From positions 1 to 64,000 of the forward strand of contig JBBRSD010000004.1 in NCBI GenBank assembly GCA_038245725.1: a stretch of 64,000 bases of DNA, written 5' to 3'. The number at the start of each line of letters is the position of its first letter. The first letter of the stretch is position 1. Shown here piece after piece: positions 7,562-16,637 of the stretch. Below the pieces are notes generated by a model that was not told the origin of the DNA, ran no database searches, and saw only the letters and a list, made by a program, of their open reading frames with translations. The position numbers and the translations under genes were made by a program. The stretch comes from JBBRSD01 sp038245725. GTDB taxonomy: Bacteria > Actinomycetota > Coriobacteriia > Anaerosomatales > JAAXUF01.

Positions 7562-10148
7562 GGAAGTCGCGCCTCCGCTTCGGCCGTCGTTGCCGCCGCT
7601 GTTGTGGCTCGCCGCCGGGCTCTGGGTCGGGATCGCCACATCCGAGACTCTTGCATGGCAAGCGTTCATCGGGCGGAGCGCATGGTCGCTTCCAGGAGCG
7701 TGCGTCGCGGTTGCGGCAGCGATCGCGCTGGCGGTAAGCGCGATGTGGATGCTCCGCCGCAAGACGTGGGCCGTCATCGCAATCAGCGGCCTGTTCGCCG
7801 GCATGATGCTTGGCGGACTGTACTGGGCGCACTGGCAGGCGCAAACGGCCACGCTCGGGGCTTCAGGCAGCCGTTGGTGGGACGTGGAGGTACTCGGCGA
7901 CGAGACCACGTCTCAGTTCGGCGCGAGTTCGACGGCGAGGGCCAGCGGGCCGTCAGCGAGGGCCGCTGTTTTGACGGTGCGGTGGCCGAGTGGTTGCGAG
8001 GTGCCGCCCTTGGGTCGCAGCGTTGCGGTTCTGGGGAGTGTCGCAGTTCCGGCCGCAGACGCACGCGGCGAGCGGGCGTGTGCGAGCGGGATGTGCGGTA
8101 CTCTCTCGGCGCGTGGGGTGCGTGACTCCGGTTGGGCGAGGAGCGCGCGTGGACGCATCGGTCCGCTCCGGCTGTGGGCTGTGGCCAGGATGGGGGCTGT
8201 CCCAGGTCCGGGAGGCGATCTCCTGACAGGTGTAGTTCTTGGGGATCGCAGGAGGCTTGCGGGTACGGCGCCGGATGCTGACTTCAGGACGACGGGGCTC
8301 ACTCATCTGATCGCAGTCTCCGGAAGCCACCTCGTCGTCGTGGCAGCGGTCGTCGGCTGGTTGCTCTCAGTGTTGGGCGTCGGCCGAGTCACGCGGAGCG
8401 CGGTGGTTGCCGCCGTGGTCGGGGCGTACGTGGTGTTCTCGGGAGTACAGCCATCAGCCGTTCGGGCGTGGGTCATGGCGGTTGCCGCGGCCTCGGCCTG
8501 GATCGGCGGGCGACGTGCAGACGGTCCGTCGACGCTGGCGGCGGCAGCCGCTGGGGTCCTGCTCGTTTCGCCGGAGAGCGCGTTCGACATCGGCTTTCGG
8601 CTCTCGGTGGCCGCTGTCGCCGGGCTCGTGATCTTCGCGCGATTGCTGGAATCGTGGCTGAGCGTCGCGTTCGGTGGCCGCCTGAGATGGGTGACGTCGC
8701 CGGTCTCGCTCACGTTGACCGCGACGCTTGCAACGCTGCCGATCACGGTGAGCGCGTTCGGCATGCTGTCGCTCGTATCGCCTCTCGCCAATATCGTCGA
8801 TGGGCCGCTCGTGTCTCTGGCGCTCGTCATGGGCCTAGTGGGGCTTGTGGTTGGAGCGCTCTGGTCCGCAGCCGGCACGATCGCGTTGAAGGCAGCGGCC
8901 ATTCCGAGCGCCGTTGCCGTTCGGGCGGCGCACTGGCTTGCGGGCTGGTCGCATGCGGCGGTGCCGCTCGCCATGTCGCAAACGGTGGGCTTGTCGGCGT
9001 GCGTTGGGCTTGGCGCGGTCGTGTGGGCAGCCTGGCCTAAGCCGACGAAGGCGAAGTCGTACATCCTGGTCGGCGGGTTCGCTCTGTTGGTGGCAGCGCT
9101 GGCGATCGGGCCACCGGCTTCGGGTGGCTCTGTAATCGAGATGCTGGATGTCGGGCAAGGTGATGCGATCCTCGTCCGTGATGGCGGCCACGCGCTGCTC
9201 GTGGACACTGGGCCGACCGCGGGTGCGCTGCGGGCCGCGGTCGCACGGGCAGGCCTGCGCGACTTGGACGCCGTTGTGATCACCCACTTGCACGCGGACC
9301 ACTACGGGGGCCTGAGCTCTCTAGCGGGACTCGTGCGAGTCCCGCTCGTCGTGTTCCCGGCGGGTTCGTTCAACAAACCCTCGCGCGCCGTTGATGAGGC
9401 GCGTCGGCTCGCAGGGGCCGGCGGAGCGGTTGAGACTCTCTCGGGCAAGTCGTTCGCGGTCGGCAGGTTCAGCGTCGATGTTCTGTCGCCTCGCACTCGC
9501 GTGGAGAACGCTGCAACCAACGAGGCGAGCGTCGTCCTGCGAGTGCGGGAAGGCCACTTCACGGCGCTGCTGACGGGTGACGGGGAGTCGTGTGTGCTCG
9601 GTCCGCTCATCGCCGACGGCGCGCTCGGTCACGTCGACGTTCTGAAGGTGGGTCATCACGGAAGTGACGATGCCGTGTCTCCTGAGCAGCTCCGGGTCAT
9701 GCGACCGGGTTGGGCGCTCATCAGCGTGGGTGCCAACAACAAGTTCGGCCATCCGACACCCGCGACACTTCGGACGCTATGCGATGGAGGTTGCCGAATT
9801 CTCCGCACAGACCAGGTCGGAGACGTAACCGTCCATGTTGCCGCGAACGGTGACTTCACGCTGTCCTCAGCTGTGCGAATGGCTTCAGCGAGTGCTTCTC
9901 ACCGTCATATGAGTGCCGGTTCGCGCGGGCCGGCGCTTCGAGAGTGTGCGAAACTGGACGCATCCACACAATCCCCGGCGCGATGCGCCGCACGAGTCCC
10001 GGAGCGACATGGCCAAGCAGCTCTCCGAGTACAAGCCCATCTACCTCATCTTCGGGGAGCAAGACCTCCTCCTCGAGCGCGCGCTCGACCAGCTCAAACG
10101 AAGCGTCGGAGAACTTGCCGACCTCGACTTCAACTCCGAGACGTTTGA
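7551..10148 (+). CDS. comEC: DNA uptake channel ComEC/Rec2
   Basis: The protein has 865 residues and starts at GTG 7551 inside the end of comEA. The N-terminal hydrophobic part and the Competence domain with many membrane helices (about residues 210-510) form the ssDNA channel. The C-terminal metallo-beta-lactamase domain carries THLHADHYGG (about residue 578) and VGHHGSDDA. The domain ends near DQVGDVTVHVAANGDFTL. The last 75 or so residues are Arg/Ala/Pro-rich and read out of frame through the first 140 bases of holA. That tail looks like a run-on after loss of the ancestral stop, not a domain. Function rests on the normal N-terminal 790 residues. Confidence 0.95.
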   Translation: MSGREVAPPLRPSLPPLLWLAAGLWVGIATSETLAWQAFIGRSAWSLPGACVAVAAAIALAVSAMWMLRRKTWAVIAISGLFAGMMLGGLYWAHWQAQTATLGASGSRWWDVEVLGDETTSQFGASSTARASGPSARAAVLTVRWPSGCEVPPLGRSVAVLGSVAVPAADARGERACASGMCGTLSARGVRDSGWARSARGRIGPLRLWAVARMGAVPGPGGDLLTGVVLGDRRRLAGTAPDADFRTTGLTHLIAVSGSHLVVVAAVVGWLLSVLGVGRVTRSAVVAAVVGAYVVFSGVQPSAVRAWVMAVAAASAWIGGRRADGPSTLAAAAAGVLLVSPESAFDIGFRLSVAAVAGLVIFARLLESWLSVAFGGRLRWVTSPVSLTLTATLATLPITVSAFGMLSLVSPLANIVDGPLVSLALVMGLVGLVVGALWSAAGTIALKAAAIPSAVAVRAAHWLAGWSHAAVPLAMSQTVGLSACVGLGAVVWAAWPKPTKAKSYILVGGFALLVAALAIGPPASGGSVIEMLDVGQGDAILVRDGGHALLVDTGPTAGALRAAVARAGLRDLDAVVITHLHADHYGGLSSLAGLVRVPLVVFPAGSFNKPSRAVDEARRLAGAGGAVETLSGKSFAVGRFSVDVLSPRTRVENAATNEASVVLRVREGHFTALLTGDGESCVLGPLIADGALGHVDVLKVGHHGSDDAVSPEQLRVMRPGWALISVGANNKFGHPTPATLRTLCDGGCRILRTDQVGDVTVHVAANGDFTLSSAVRMASASASHRHMSAGSRGPALRECAKLDASTQSPARCAARVPERHGQAALRVQAHLPHLRGARPPPRARARPAQTKRRRTCRPRLQLRDV

Positions 10149-10977
10149 CGGCGAAAGCGCGAACGCCGATGAGATCGTCGCCGCGTGCAACACGCTGCCG
10201 TTCGCTTCAGAGCGGCGGCTGGTCGTCGTTCGCAACGTCGACAAGATGACCAAAGACGGCACCGACACGCTTGTCGTCTACGCGGAGAACCCCGCAGAGA
10301 GCACGATTCTTGCGCTTGTGGCGAAGAAGATCGCGAAGAACACTCGCTTGTACAAAGCCGTGGACCGTTTGGGAGGGCTGCTTGAGCGATCGGCCCCTCA
10401 GCGCAACGAGTGGCCGCGGGCGGTTCAAGACCTCTTCGCGCGCAGAGGCCGTCGCGTGACGACCGAAGGCGCCGAGTTGCTTGTCAACGCCGTCGGCAAG
10501 GACTTGCGTCGCCTGTCGGTCGAGGTCGACAAGGCCGTCGCATTCACGGGATCGCGAACGGACCTGACTCTTCAAGATATCGAGCACGTCGCATCGACTG
10601 CTGCCACGACGCAGGTCTGGGAGCTCGGAACCGCCTTAGGCGACCGGGATGGAGCGCGCGCACTGCGGCTGTTGGATCTGCTGCTCGGCGATGGCGAGTC
10701 GGTGTACGGGTTGCATGCGCTCGCACTGCGCACGGTCCGCGATCTCATCTCGGCGCGGGCTCTAATCGATCGCGGCAGCGGATCGGCGGGCGAGATCGGC
10801 GCTGCCCTCGGCCGTCCGGAGTGGCAGGTCCGCGCACTTCCGCGCCAGGCTCGAGGCTTCACCTCCGAGGAACTCGTCGGGATTCTGCGGGCAGCTGCTA
10901 CGGGGGAGGCGGAAATGAAAACGAGCCGGGATCCCCGACTCGTTTTCGAACGCTGGATTGTGAAGGTCTGCGCTTAG
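10009..10977 (+). CDS. holA: DNA polymerase III delta subunit
   Basis: The protein has 322 residues from ATG 10009 (MAKQLSEYKPIYLIFGEQD), with GGAG six bases before the start. An upstream in-frame start at 9913 is possible but has no SD and adds non-conserved sequence. HolA is the clamp-loader delta subunit that opens the beta ring. Family features include the LIFGEQDLLLERALDQLK start, an AAA+-like fold without Walker residues, and a C-terminal collar (WIVKVCA). The position after comEC is the usual one in Gram-positives and Actinomycetota. The 3' end overlaps convergent rpsT by 4 bases. Confidence 0.95.
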   Translation: MAKQLSEYKPIYLIFGEQDLLLERALDQLKRSVGELADLDFNSETFDGESANADEIVAACNTLPFASERRLVVVRNVDKMTKDGTDTLVVYAENPAESTILALVAKKIAKNTRLYKAVDRLGGLLERSAPQRNEWPRAVQDLFARRGRRVTTEGAELLVNAVGKDLRRLSVEVDKAVAFTGSRTDLTLQDIEHVASTAATTQVWELGTALGDRDGARALRLLDLLLGDGESVYGLHALALRTVRDLISARALIDRGSGSAGEIGAALGRPEWQVRALPRQARGFTSEELVGILRAAATGEAEMKTSRDPRLVFERWIVKVCA

Positions 10978-11240
10978 GCGGAAACACCGTTTGCGAGCTT
11001 CATGACGCCGGACTTGCGATTGGCAGCCTGCGAGGCGTGAATGACGCCCTTGCTGGCGGCCCGGTCCAGCAGGCGGGATGCGTCGAGCGCAGCAAAGTTC
11101 GCTGCGTCAGCATCGCCGGCTTCCACCGCGGCGTGAACTTTCTTGATCGCGGTCTTGAGCTCCGACTTCACCGCACGATTGCGCTGATGCGCTTTCTCGT
11201 TGGTAAGGACGCGCTTCTTCTGGCTCTTGATATTTGCCAC
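10974..11240 (-). CDS. rpsT: 30S ribosomal protein bS20
   Basis: This is a basic 88-residue protein starting MANIKSQKKRVLTNEKAHQR, which is the standard S20 N-terminus and length. It binds 16S rRNA during early 30S assembly. It is convergent with holA and divergent from lepA. A GGAGGA-type SD (TCCTCC on the + strand at 11249) precedes the start. Confidence 0.98.
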   Translation of the reverse strand: MANIKSQKKRVLTNEKAHQRNRAVKSELKTAIKKVHAAVEAGDADAANFAALDASRLLDRAASKGVIHASQAANRKSGVMKLANGVSA

Positions 11241-11304
11241 GTGCGATATCCTCCGTAATCAACAAACGATGGTGCCCGTCGCATTGGGGGCGATGAACCC
11301 CGAG

Positions 11305-11310
11305 AGTCTA
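11305..11310 (-). promoter_or_regulatory. -10 element of rpsT
   Basis: The minus strand reads TAGACT here (AGTCTA on +), 65 bases before the rpsT start, leaving a short leader. No strong -35 is apparent. Confidence 0.45.
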
Positions 11311-11393
11311 GCACACGGTCTCGGGAGTCGCCAACATCGACGATTCTGTGAATCCCTCCCCAAGCGGCCCCTTGCTTGCTACACTCAACGGCC

Positions 11394-13196
11394 ATGACTG
11401 ACGCCTCTCACATCCGCAACTTCTCCATCATCGCGCACATCGACCACGGGAAATCGACGTTGGCCGACCGCATTCTCGAGCTCACGCATACCGTGGAGTC
11501 TCGCGACATGATTGAGCAGGTCCTCGACTCGATGGACATCGAGCGCGAGCGCGGCATCACCATCAAAGCCCAAGCCGTCCGCGTGATGTATGACGCGGAC
11601 GATGGGGAGACGTATCAGCTCAACCTCATCGACACTCCCGGTCACGTCGACTTCACCTACGAGGTCTCCCGCTCGCTCGAGGCTTGCGAGGGCGTCCTCC
11701 TAGTCGTCGATGCGACACAGGGCGTCGAAGCCCAGACGGTCGCCAACGCGCTGATGGCTATGAATGCGCATCTCGAGATCATCCCGCTCATCAACAAGAT
11801 CGACCTCCCAGCCGCCGATCCCGAGCGCGTACGACATGAGATCGAAGAGGGTCTTGCGGTGCCCGCCGATCAGGCGGTGCTCGCGAGCGGCAAAACCGGC
11901 GAGGGCGTGCGCGACGCGCTTGAAGCCATCGTTCGCCTCGTGCCGCCGCCAAGCGGGGATCCCGAGGCGCCGCTCAGCGCGCTGATCTTCGACAGCTACT
12001 TCGACGCCTACCGCGGCGTCGTCGCCCTCATTCGGGTGTTCAACGGCTCGGTGAAGAAGGGCCTCAAGATCCGGATGATGGCCACCGACGTGGTGACTGA
12101 CGTCGAGGAGGTGGGCGTTCGTCGCCCCGCCAACGTGCCGGTCGATGAGCTTGGCGTTGGTGAGGTCGGCTATCTGATCACAGGACTCAAAGACCCGTCA
12201 CTCGTCAAGGTCGGCGACACGGTCACCCTCGCTAAGAATGGCGCCACGGTGCAGCTGCCGGGCTACCGCGAAGTCAAGCCGATGGTCTTCACGGGACTGT
12301 TTCCGATCGACGGCGACCAGTACCCGGAGCTTCGTGACGCGCTCGACAAGCTCACCCTGAACGACCCGGCACTCATCTACGAGCCCGAGTCGAGCCATGC
12401 GCTGGGCTTCGGATTCCGCGTCGGGTTCCTCGGGCTCCTTCACATGGAGGTCATCAAGGAGCGGCTCGAGCGCGAGTTCGATCTGGAACTCCTCGCAACG
12501 GCCCCCTCCGTGGAGTACCACGCGCATCTGACCAACGGCGGCGAGGTCGTCATCCATTCGCCTCAGGACATGCCGGACGCCTCCAGACTCGATCGTATCG
12601 ATGAGCCGTTCCTCAAGACGACCATCATCGTGCCTCCTGACTACGTTGGCGCGGTCATGGAGCTCTCGGTAAGCCGCAGGGCGACGTTCATCGACATGCA
12701 GTACTTGAGCAAGACGACCGTCGAGCTGCACTACGAGATGCCGTTGTCCGAGCTCATCATGGACTTCTTCGACCAGCTCAAGAGCCGTACGAAGGGCTAC
12801 GCCTCGCTTGACTACGAGCCCATCGGCTACCGCCCCGGCAACATGGTCAAGCTCGATATCCTGCTCGCCGGCAAGCCCGTTGACGCCTTGTCGTTCATCG
12901 TGCACAAGGACAAGGCGTACGACCGCGGCAAGGTGCTTACGGAGAAGCTCAAGACGATCATCCCTCGGCAAATGTTCGAGGTTCCGATTCAGGCCGCCAT
13001 CGGCGCGAAGATCCTCGCTCGCGAGACGGTCCGAGCGATGCGCAAGGACGTCATCGCAAAGTGCTACGGCGGCGATATCTCGCGCAAGCGCAAGCTGCTG
13101 GAGAAGCAGAAGAAGGGCAAGAAGCGGATGAAGAACATCGGCTCGGTCGAGGTTCCGCAGGAGGCCTTCATGGCGATTCTGAAGGTCGACGAGTAG
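11394..13196 (+). CDS. lepA: Elongation factor 4 (back-translocase)
   Basis: The protein has 600 residues from ATG 11394 (MTDASHIRNFSIIAHIDHGKSTL). The TTG 18 bases upstream is unlikely. G-domain motifs are visible: P-loop AHIDHGKST, switch II DTPGHVDF, NKID and the SGKTG loop. The C-terminus has the LepA-specific basic end KRKLLEKQKKGKKRMK. LepA is a ribosomal GTPase. No SD precedes the ATG, and a -10-like TACACT (11380-11385) ends 8 bases before it, so the mRNA may be leaderless. Confidence 0.98.
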   Translation: MTDASHIRNFSIIAHIDHGKSTLADRILELTHTVESRDMIEQVLDSMDIERERGITIKAQAVRVMYDADDGETYQLNLIDTPGHVDFTYEVSRSLEACEGVLLVVDATQGVEAQTVANALMAMNAHLEIIPLINKIDLPAADPERVRHEIEEGLAVPADQAVLASGKTGEGVRDALEAIVRLVPPPSGDPEAPLSALIFDSYFDAYRGVVALIRVFNGSVKKGLKIRMMATDVVTDVEEVGVRRPANVPVDELGVGEVGYLITGLKDPSLVKVGDTVTLAKNGATVQLPGYREVKPMVFTGLFPIDGDQYPELRDALDKLTLNDPALIYEPESSHALGFGFRVGFLGLLHMEVIKERLEREFDLELLATAPSVEYHAHLTNGGEVVIHSPQDMPDASRLDRIDEPFLKTTIIVPPDYVGAVMELSVSRRATFIDMQYLSKTTVELHYEMPLSELIMDFFDQLKSRTKGYASLDYEPIGYRPGNMVKLDILLAGKPVDALSFIVHKDKAYDRGKVLTEKLKTIIPRQMFEVPIQAAIGAKILARETVRAMRKDVIAKCYGGDISRKRKLLEKQKKGKKRMKNIGSVEVPQEAFMAILKVDE

Positions 13197-13233
13197 CGCG
13201 CCCGGTGGCGCTGCCCGCCCTCGTGGCCCGCGC

Positions 13234-14277
13234 ATGAACCGCGTCGCCGACATCCTCGCATTCAACCCGGTGTTACTCGCGCCCATGGCCGGCGTCACCG
13301 AAGCGCCCTTCCGCAGCATCTGCAAGCGCATGGGCGCCGGGCTCACGTACACCGAGATGGTGAGCGCCAAGGGCCTCCACTACAACCCAAATTCCCCGGC
13401 CTCGCGCGCGCTCCTGACCTTCGCCGCTGATGAGACCCCGTGTGCGGTGCAGCTCTTCGGTGCCGAGCCGGACCTCATGGCCGCACAGGCGGCCGGCCTG
13501 GCAGAGCGCTACGGCGACCAGATCGCGCTCATCGACATCAACATGGGGTGCCCGGTCACCAAAGTCGTCGCGAAAGGCGAGGGAAGCGCGCTCATGCGCG
13601 ACCCGGAGCGCGCGGCTCTGATCGTGCGGGAAGTCGTCTCGGCGGTTGGTGATCTGCCGGTGACGGTGAAGTTCCGTTCAGGCTGGGATGCCGATGAGAT
13701 TAACGCACCGGAGTTCGCGCGCGCCATGGAAGCGGCGGGAGCCGCAGCGGTGGCGGTACACGGGCGGACACGTGGACAGTTCTACAAGGGCGCTGCCGAC
13801 TGGGACGTCATTGCTGCCGTGAAAGCCGCGGTCGAGGTGCCGGTCATCGGGAGCGGCGATGTCTTCTCGGCAGAGGATGTGGTGGCGATGCTCGAACGCA
13901 CCGGCGTCGACGGAGTGATGGCCGCGCGCGGCGCGCAGGGCAACCCCTGGATCTTCCGAGATGCCGCGGCGTTGCTGGCGGGCGAGGAGCCGCCCGCCGC
14001 GCCAACGCCGTTTGAGCGCATCGATATGGCGCGCGAGCACGCCACCGCGCTCGTGGCGTTCGGAGGCGAGCGCGCGTTCGTGCGCATGCGCAAGCATGTG
14101 GCGTGGTACATCACCGGGACGCCCGGGGCGACGTACCTTCGCTCGCGAGCGTACGACTGCAAGAGCTCCGCCGAGCTCGACGCACTGTTCGTCGAGTACC
14201 GCGGGTTCCTCGAGCGTGCGTGCCGAGGCACCTCTGACGCGTCCGCCTCGTCAGGGCCGGGCGGCGACGCGGCATGA
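13234..14277 (+). CDS. dusB: tRNA-dihydrouridine synthase
   Basis: The protein has 347 residues. It is an FMN-dependent TIM barrel that reduces uridines in the tRNA D-loop. Signature features are LLAPMAGVTEAPFR, INMGCPVTKVVAKGEGSALM with the catalytic Cys in GCP, VTVKFRSGWD, VHGRTRGQFY and VIGSGDVFS. The start at ATG 13234 is 38 bases after lepA. The last four bases overlap hemW (ATGA), so the two are co-translated. Confidence 0.95.
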   Translation: MNRVADILAFNPVLLAPMAGVTEAPFRSICKRMGAGLTYTEMVSAKGLHYNPNSPASRALLTFAADETPCAVQLFGAEPDLMAAQAAGLAERYGDQIALIDINMGCPVTKVVAKGEGSALMRDPERAALIVREVVSAVGDLPVTVKFRSGWDADEINAPEFARAMEAAGAAAVAVHGRTRGQFYKGAADWDVIAAVKAAVEVPVIGSGDVFSAEDVVAMLERTGVDGVMAARGAQGNPWIFRDAAALLAGEEPPAAPTPFERIDMAREHATALVAFGGERAFVRMRKHVAWYITGTPGATYLRSRAYDCKSSAELDALFVEYRGFLERACRGTSDASASSGPGGDAA

Positions 14278-15494
14278 GCATCGACGTTGACGCGGCAAGC
14301 GAGCTGCTCGGTCCGGCGATGCCGGCGCACATCTACGTGCACGTGCCCTTCTGTGCCTCGAAGTGCGCATACTGCGACTTCGCGAGCGTATCAGGCGCCT
14401 CTGACAACGTCGTGCGAGGCGTGTTCACCGGTATCCGCACGCAGCTGCGCCGCTGGTCGGCGACCGGCCTAGGTGGCGTGGTCGACACGGTCTACTTCGG
14501 CGGTGGAACCCCCTCGCGCTACCCCGAGGAGGTCGTACGCGTTCTCGGTCACATCGCGGAGCATTTTGCGTTGCACCGCGGCGCGGAGATCACGGTGGAG
14601 GCCAACCCCGATTCGCTCGATGCGGATGTTGCGCGCATGTTCGCTGACGCCGGTGTCACCCGCATCAGCGTGGGCGTGCAGTCCTTCGACGACGACGTGC
14701 TGCGCATTCTCGGCAGGCGACACGACGCGCAAGCGGCGTGGGACGCGTGCCGAGCCGTGAGCGCCGCCGGTCTCGATCTGTCGATCGACCTGATCTGCGG
14801 CGTGCCGGGCCAGACGACCGCGTCGTGGTCGGAGACGCTGACCCGCGCGGTCGCATCGGGGGCGCCTCACATTTCCGTCTATCCTCTGTCGATCGAAGAG
14901 GGCACGCCGATGCACGCGGCCATCGCGGCTGGCATGCTCGATGCGCCGGATGCGGACACGGCGGCCGACATGATGCTGCTCGCGGAGTCCACGCTCGGCT
15001 CCTACGCGCTCGGCCGCTACGAAGTCGCGAACTACGCGGAAGACCGCGCTCACGAATCGCGCCACAACACCGCGTACTGGACCGGACGTCCCTATATCGG
15101 CGTCGGTCCGGGAGCTCACGGGATGGTCGATGCCGATGTGGCCCGCATCGTCGGGCTGCTCGAGCCCGACGACGACGCCACCGCGCGCGTGCGCTACTCG
15201 AACACTGGCGACGTCGAGGAGTGGCTGCTCGGTCGAGGCGATTCTCAAGAACTCCTGACCGCCGAGGAAGCCGCGCGCGAGGACGTCATGCTCGGCCTGC
15301 GCCTGACGCGAGGCGTGCCCGCCGAGCAGATCGAGGCCGCCGGTCTGACCCACGTGCTCGAGTCGCTCGAGGCCGCCGGTCTCGTCGAGCGTGCGAGTGA
15401 CGCGCGCTCCAAACCCTGCCCGAACTGGCGCACGACACAGCGCGGCTGGCTTCTCGGCAACGTGGTCTTCTCTCGGGTGTGGGCCGGGGAGTGA
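14274..15494 (+). CDS. hemW: Radical SAM heme chaperone HemW-like protein
   Basis: The protein has 406 residues. The HemN/HemW radical-SAM core has CASKCAYCDF (the CxxxCxxC cluster with an extra aromatic/Cys) near residue 30, VYFGGGTPS and VGVQSFDDDVLRILGR. HemW delivers heme to respiratory enzymes and is distinct from HemN. The order lepA-dusB-hemW-hrcA-dnaJ supports HemW. The start could be ATG 14319 (MPAHIYVHVPFC), but 14274 couples to dusB. The gene is complete. Confidence 0.93.
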   Translation: MSIDVDAASELLGPAMPAHIYVHVPFCASKCAYCDFASVSGASDNVVRGVFTGIRTQLRRWSATGLGGVVDTVYFGGGTPSRYPEEVVRVLGHIAEHFALHRGAEITVEANPDSLDADVARMFADAGVTRISVGVQSFDDDVLRILGRRHDAQAAWDACRAVSAAGLDLSIDLICGVPGQTTASWSETLTRAVASGAPHISVYPLSIEEGTPMHAAIAAGMLDAPDADTAADMMLLAESTLGSYALGRYEVANYAEDRAHESRHNTAYWTGRPYIGVGPGAHGMVDADVARIVGLLEPDDDATARVRYSNTGDVEEWLLGRGDSQELLTAEEAAREDVMLGLRLTRGVPAEQIEAAGLTHVLESLEAAGLVERASDARSKPCPNWRTTQRGWLLGNVVFSRVWAGE

Positions 15495-15540
15495 CTCGGA
15501 CCGATGCTCGCCGGGACGCGCCGCCCGGTTCACGGCCTCG

Positions 15541-15567
15541 CTGGCACTCGCTATACTTGAGTGCCAA
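15541..15567 (+). promoter_or_regulatory. CIRCE operator with embedded -10
   Basis: CTGGCACTC-N9-GAGTGCCAA matches the HrcA-binding CIRCE inverted repeat (TTAGCACTC-N9-GAGTGCTAA), with 8 perfectly paired bases per arm. The 9-base spacer contains TATACT (15552-15557), a consensus-like -10. Bound HrcA would cover the promoter. This implies autoregulation of hrcA-dnaJ, induced by heat. Confidence 0.9.
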
Positions 15568-15603
15568 CGGCGCAGATGTGCGCCGCTTGCCTCTGGAGGA
15601 ACG

Positions 15604-16611
15604 ATGCTCAACGAACGGCGACGACGCGTGCTTTCCGCGCTCGTCGAGGAATACATAGCCAGCGCGACACCCGTGGGCAGCAAGACGCTCGTTTCACGCT
15701 ACGAGCTGGGATGCTCTCCTGCGACCGTCCGAAACGAGCTCTCGATCCTCGAGGAGACCGGTTACGTCTTGCAGCCGCACGTCTCGGCTGGGCGGTTGCC
15801 CACCGACACGGGCTACCGCAGCTTCGTCGACGACCTGATCGAGCGCGGCGATCCCACTCGCGCGGGCGGTGATCGCGATTCCCAGAGGTTCGCTCACGCT
15901 GCCGAGGTCGACGATCTCGTGCGCGAGACGAGCGTTGCGCTGACACAACTCACGAACTGCCTCGCGGTCGTGCTCGCACCGAGCATCTCGCTTTCGCGCG
16001 TGCGCCGCATCGATCTGCTGTCCCTGACCGCGCGCCGAGCCGTGTTCGTCCTGATCACGGCTTCAGGGCAGGTGGTGAACCGCACGATCGAACTCGCCGC
16101 CGATGCTACCCCGGAGCGGCTCGCGCAGATCGAGCGCGCCATGAACACGGCGCTTGATGGCAAGCACGCAGCCGACATCCGCCCGCTGCGAGGTCCGATC
16201 GAAGACGCCTACACCGAAGATCGCGTCGTGAGCGTCGTCATCGACGAGATCCTCGATGCGCTCGACGAAGCCGATCGCGACCGCTTCTTCCACGTGGGCG
16301 TGCCCGCACTGCTCGCGCAGCCCGAGTTCCAGGACGCGGACCGCGCCCGGCCGCTCATCGAGTTCCTCGAAGACGGCATCGCCGTTCTCGAAGCGCTCTC
16401 CGATGCCCTCGGGACGCGCGAGATCACCGTTCGCATCGGCCACGAGAACCGCCGAGCCGAACTGGGCAATGTATCGATCATTGCGACAAACTACGGCACC
16501 GGTAACGCCGACGGAGTCATCGGCGTCATCGGCCCGACGCGCATGAACTACGAACGCGCCATGGCCGCCGTGCGCGTGGTCTCAGACGACCTGACCGACG
16601 CACTCAGCTAG
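15604..16611 (+). CDS. hrcA: Heat-inducible transcription repressor HrcA
   Basis: The protein has 335 residues, with TGGAGGA before ATG 15604. The N-terminal winged helix (MLNERRRRVLSALVEEYI...GSKTLVSRYELGCSPATVRNEL) is typical, followed by a GAF-like dimerisation region and the C-terminal IGPTRMNYERAMAAV. It represses class I heat-shock genes through the CIRCE site 37 bases upstream. grpE and dnaK do not follow. dnaJ follows directly. Confidence 0.97.
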   Translation: MLNERRRRVLSALVEEYIASATPVGSKTLVSRYELGCSPATVRNELSILEETGYVLQPHVSAGRLPTDTGYRSFVDDLIERGDPTRAGGDRDSQRFAHAAEVDDLVRETSVALTQLTNCLAVVLAPSISLSRVRRIDLLSLTARRAVFVLITASGQVVNRTIELAADATPERLAQIERAMNTALDGKHAADIRPLRGPIEDAYTEDRVVSVVIDEILDALDEADRDRFFHVGVPALLAQPEFQDADRARPLIEFLEDGIAVLEALSDALGTREITVRIGHENRRAELGNVSIIATNYGTGNADGVIGVIGPTRMNYERAMAAVRVVSDDLTDALS

Positions 16612-16637
16612 TCTCCCGCTTACCGAAAGGACCGCAC

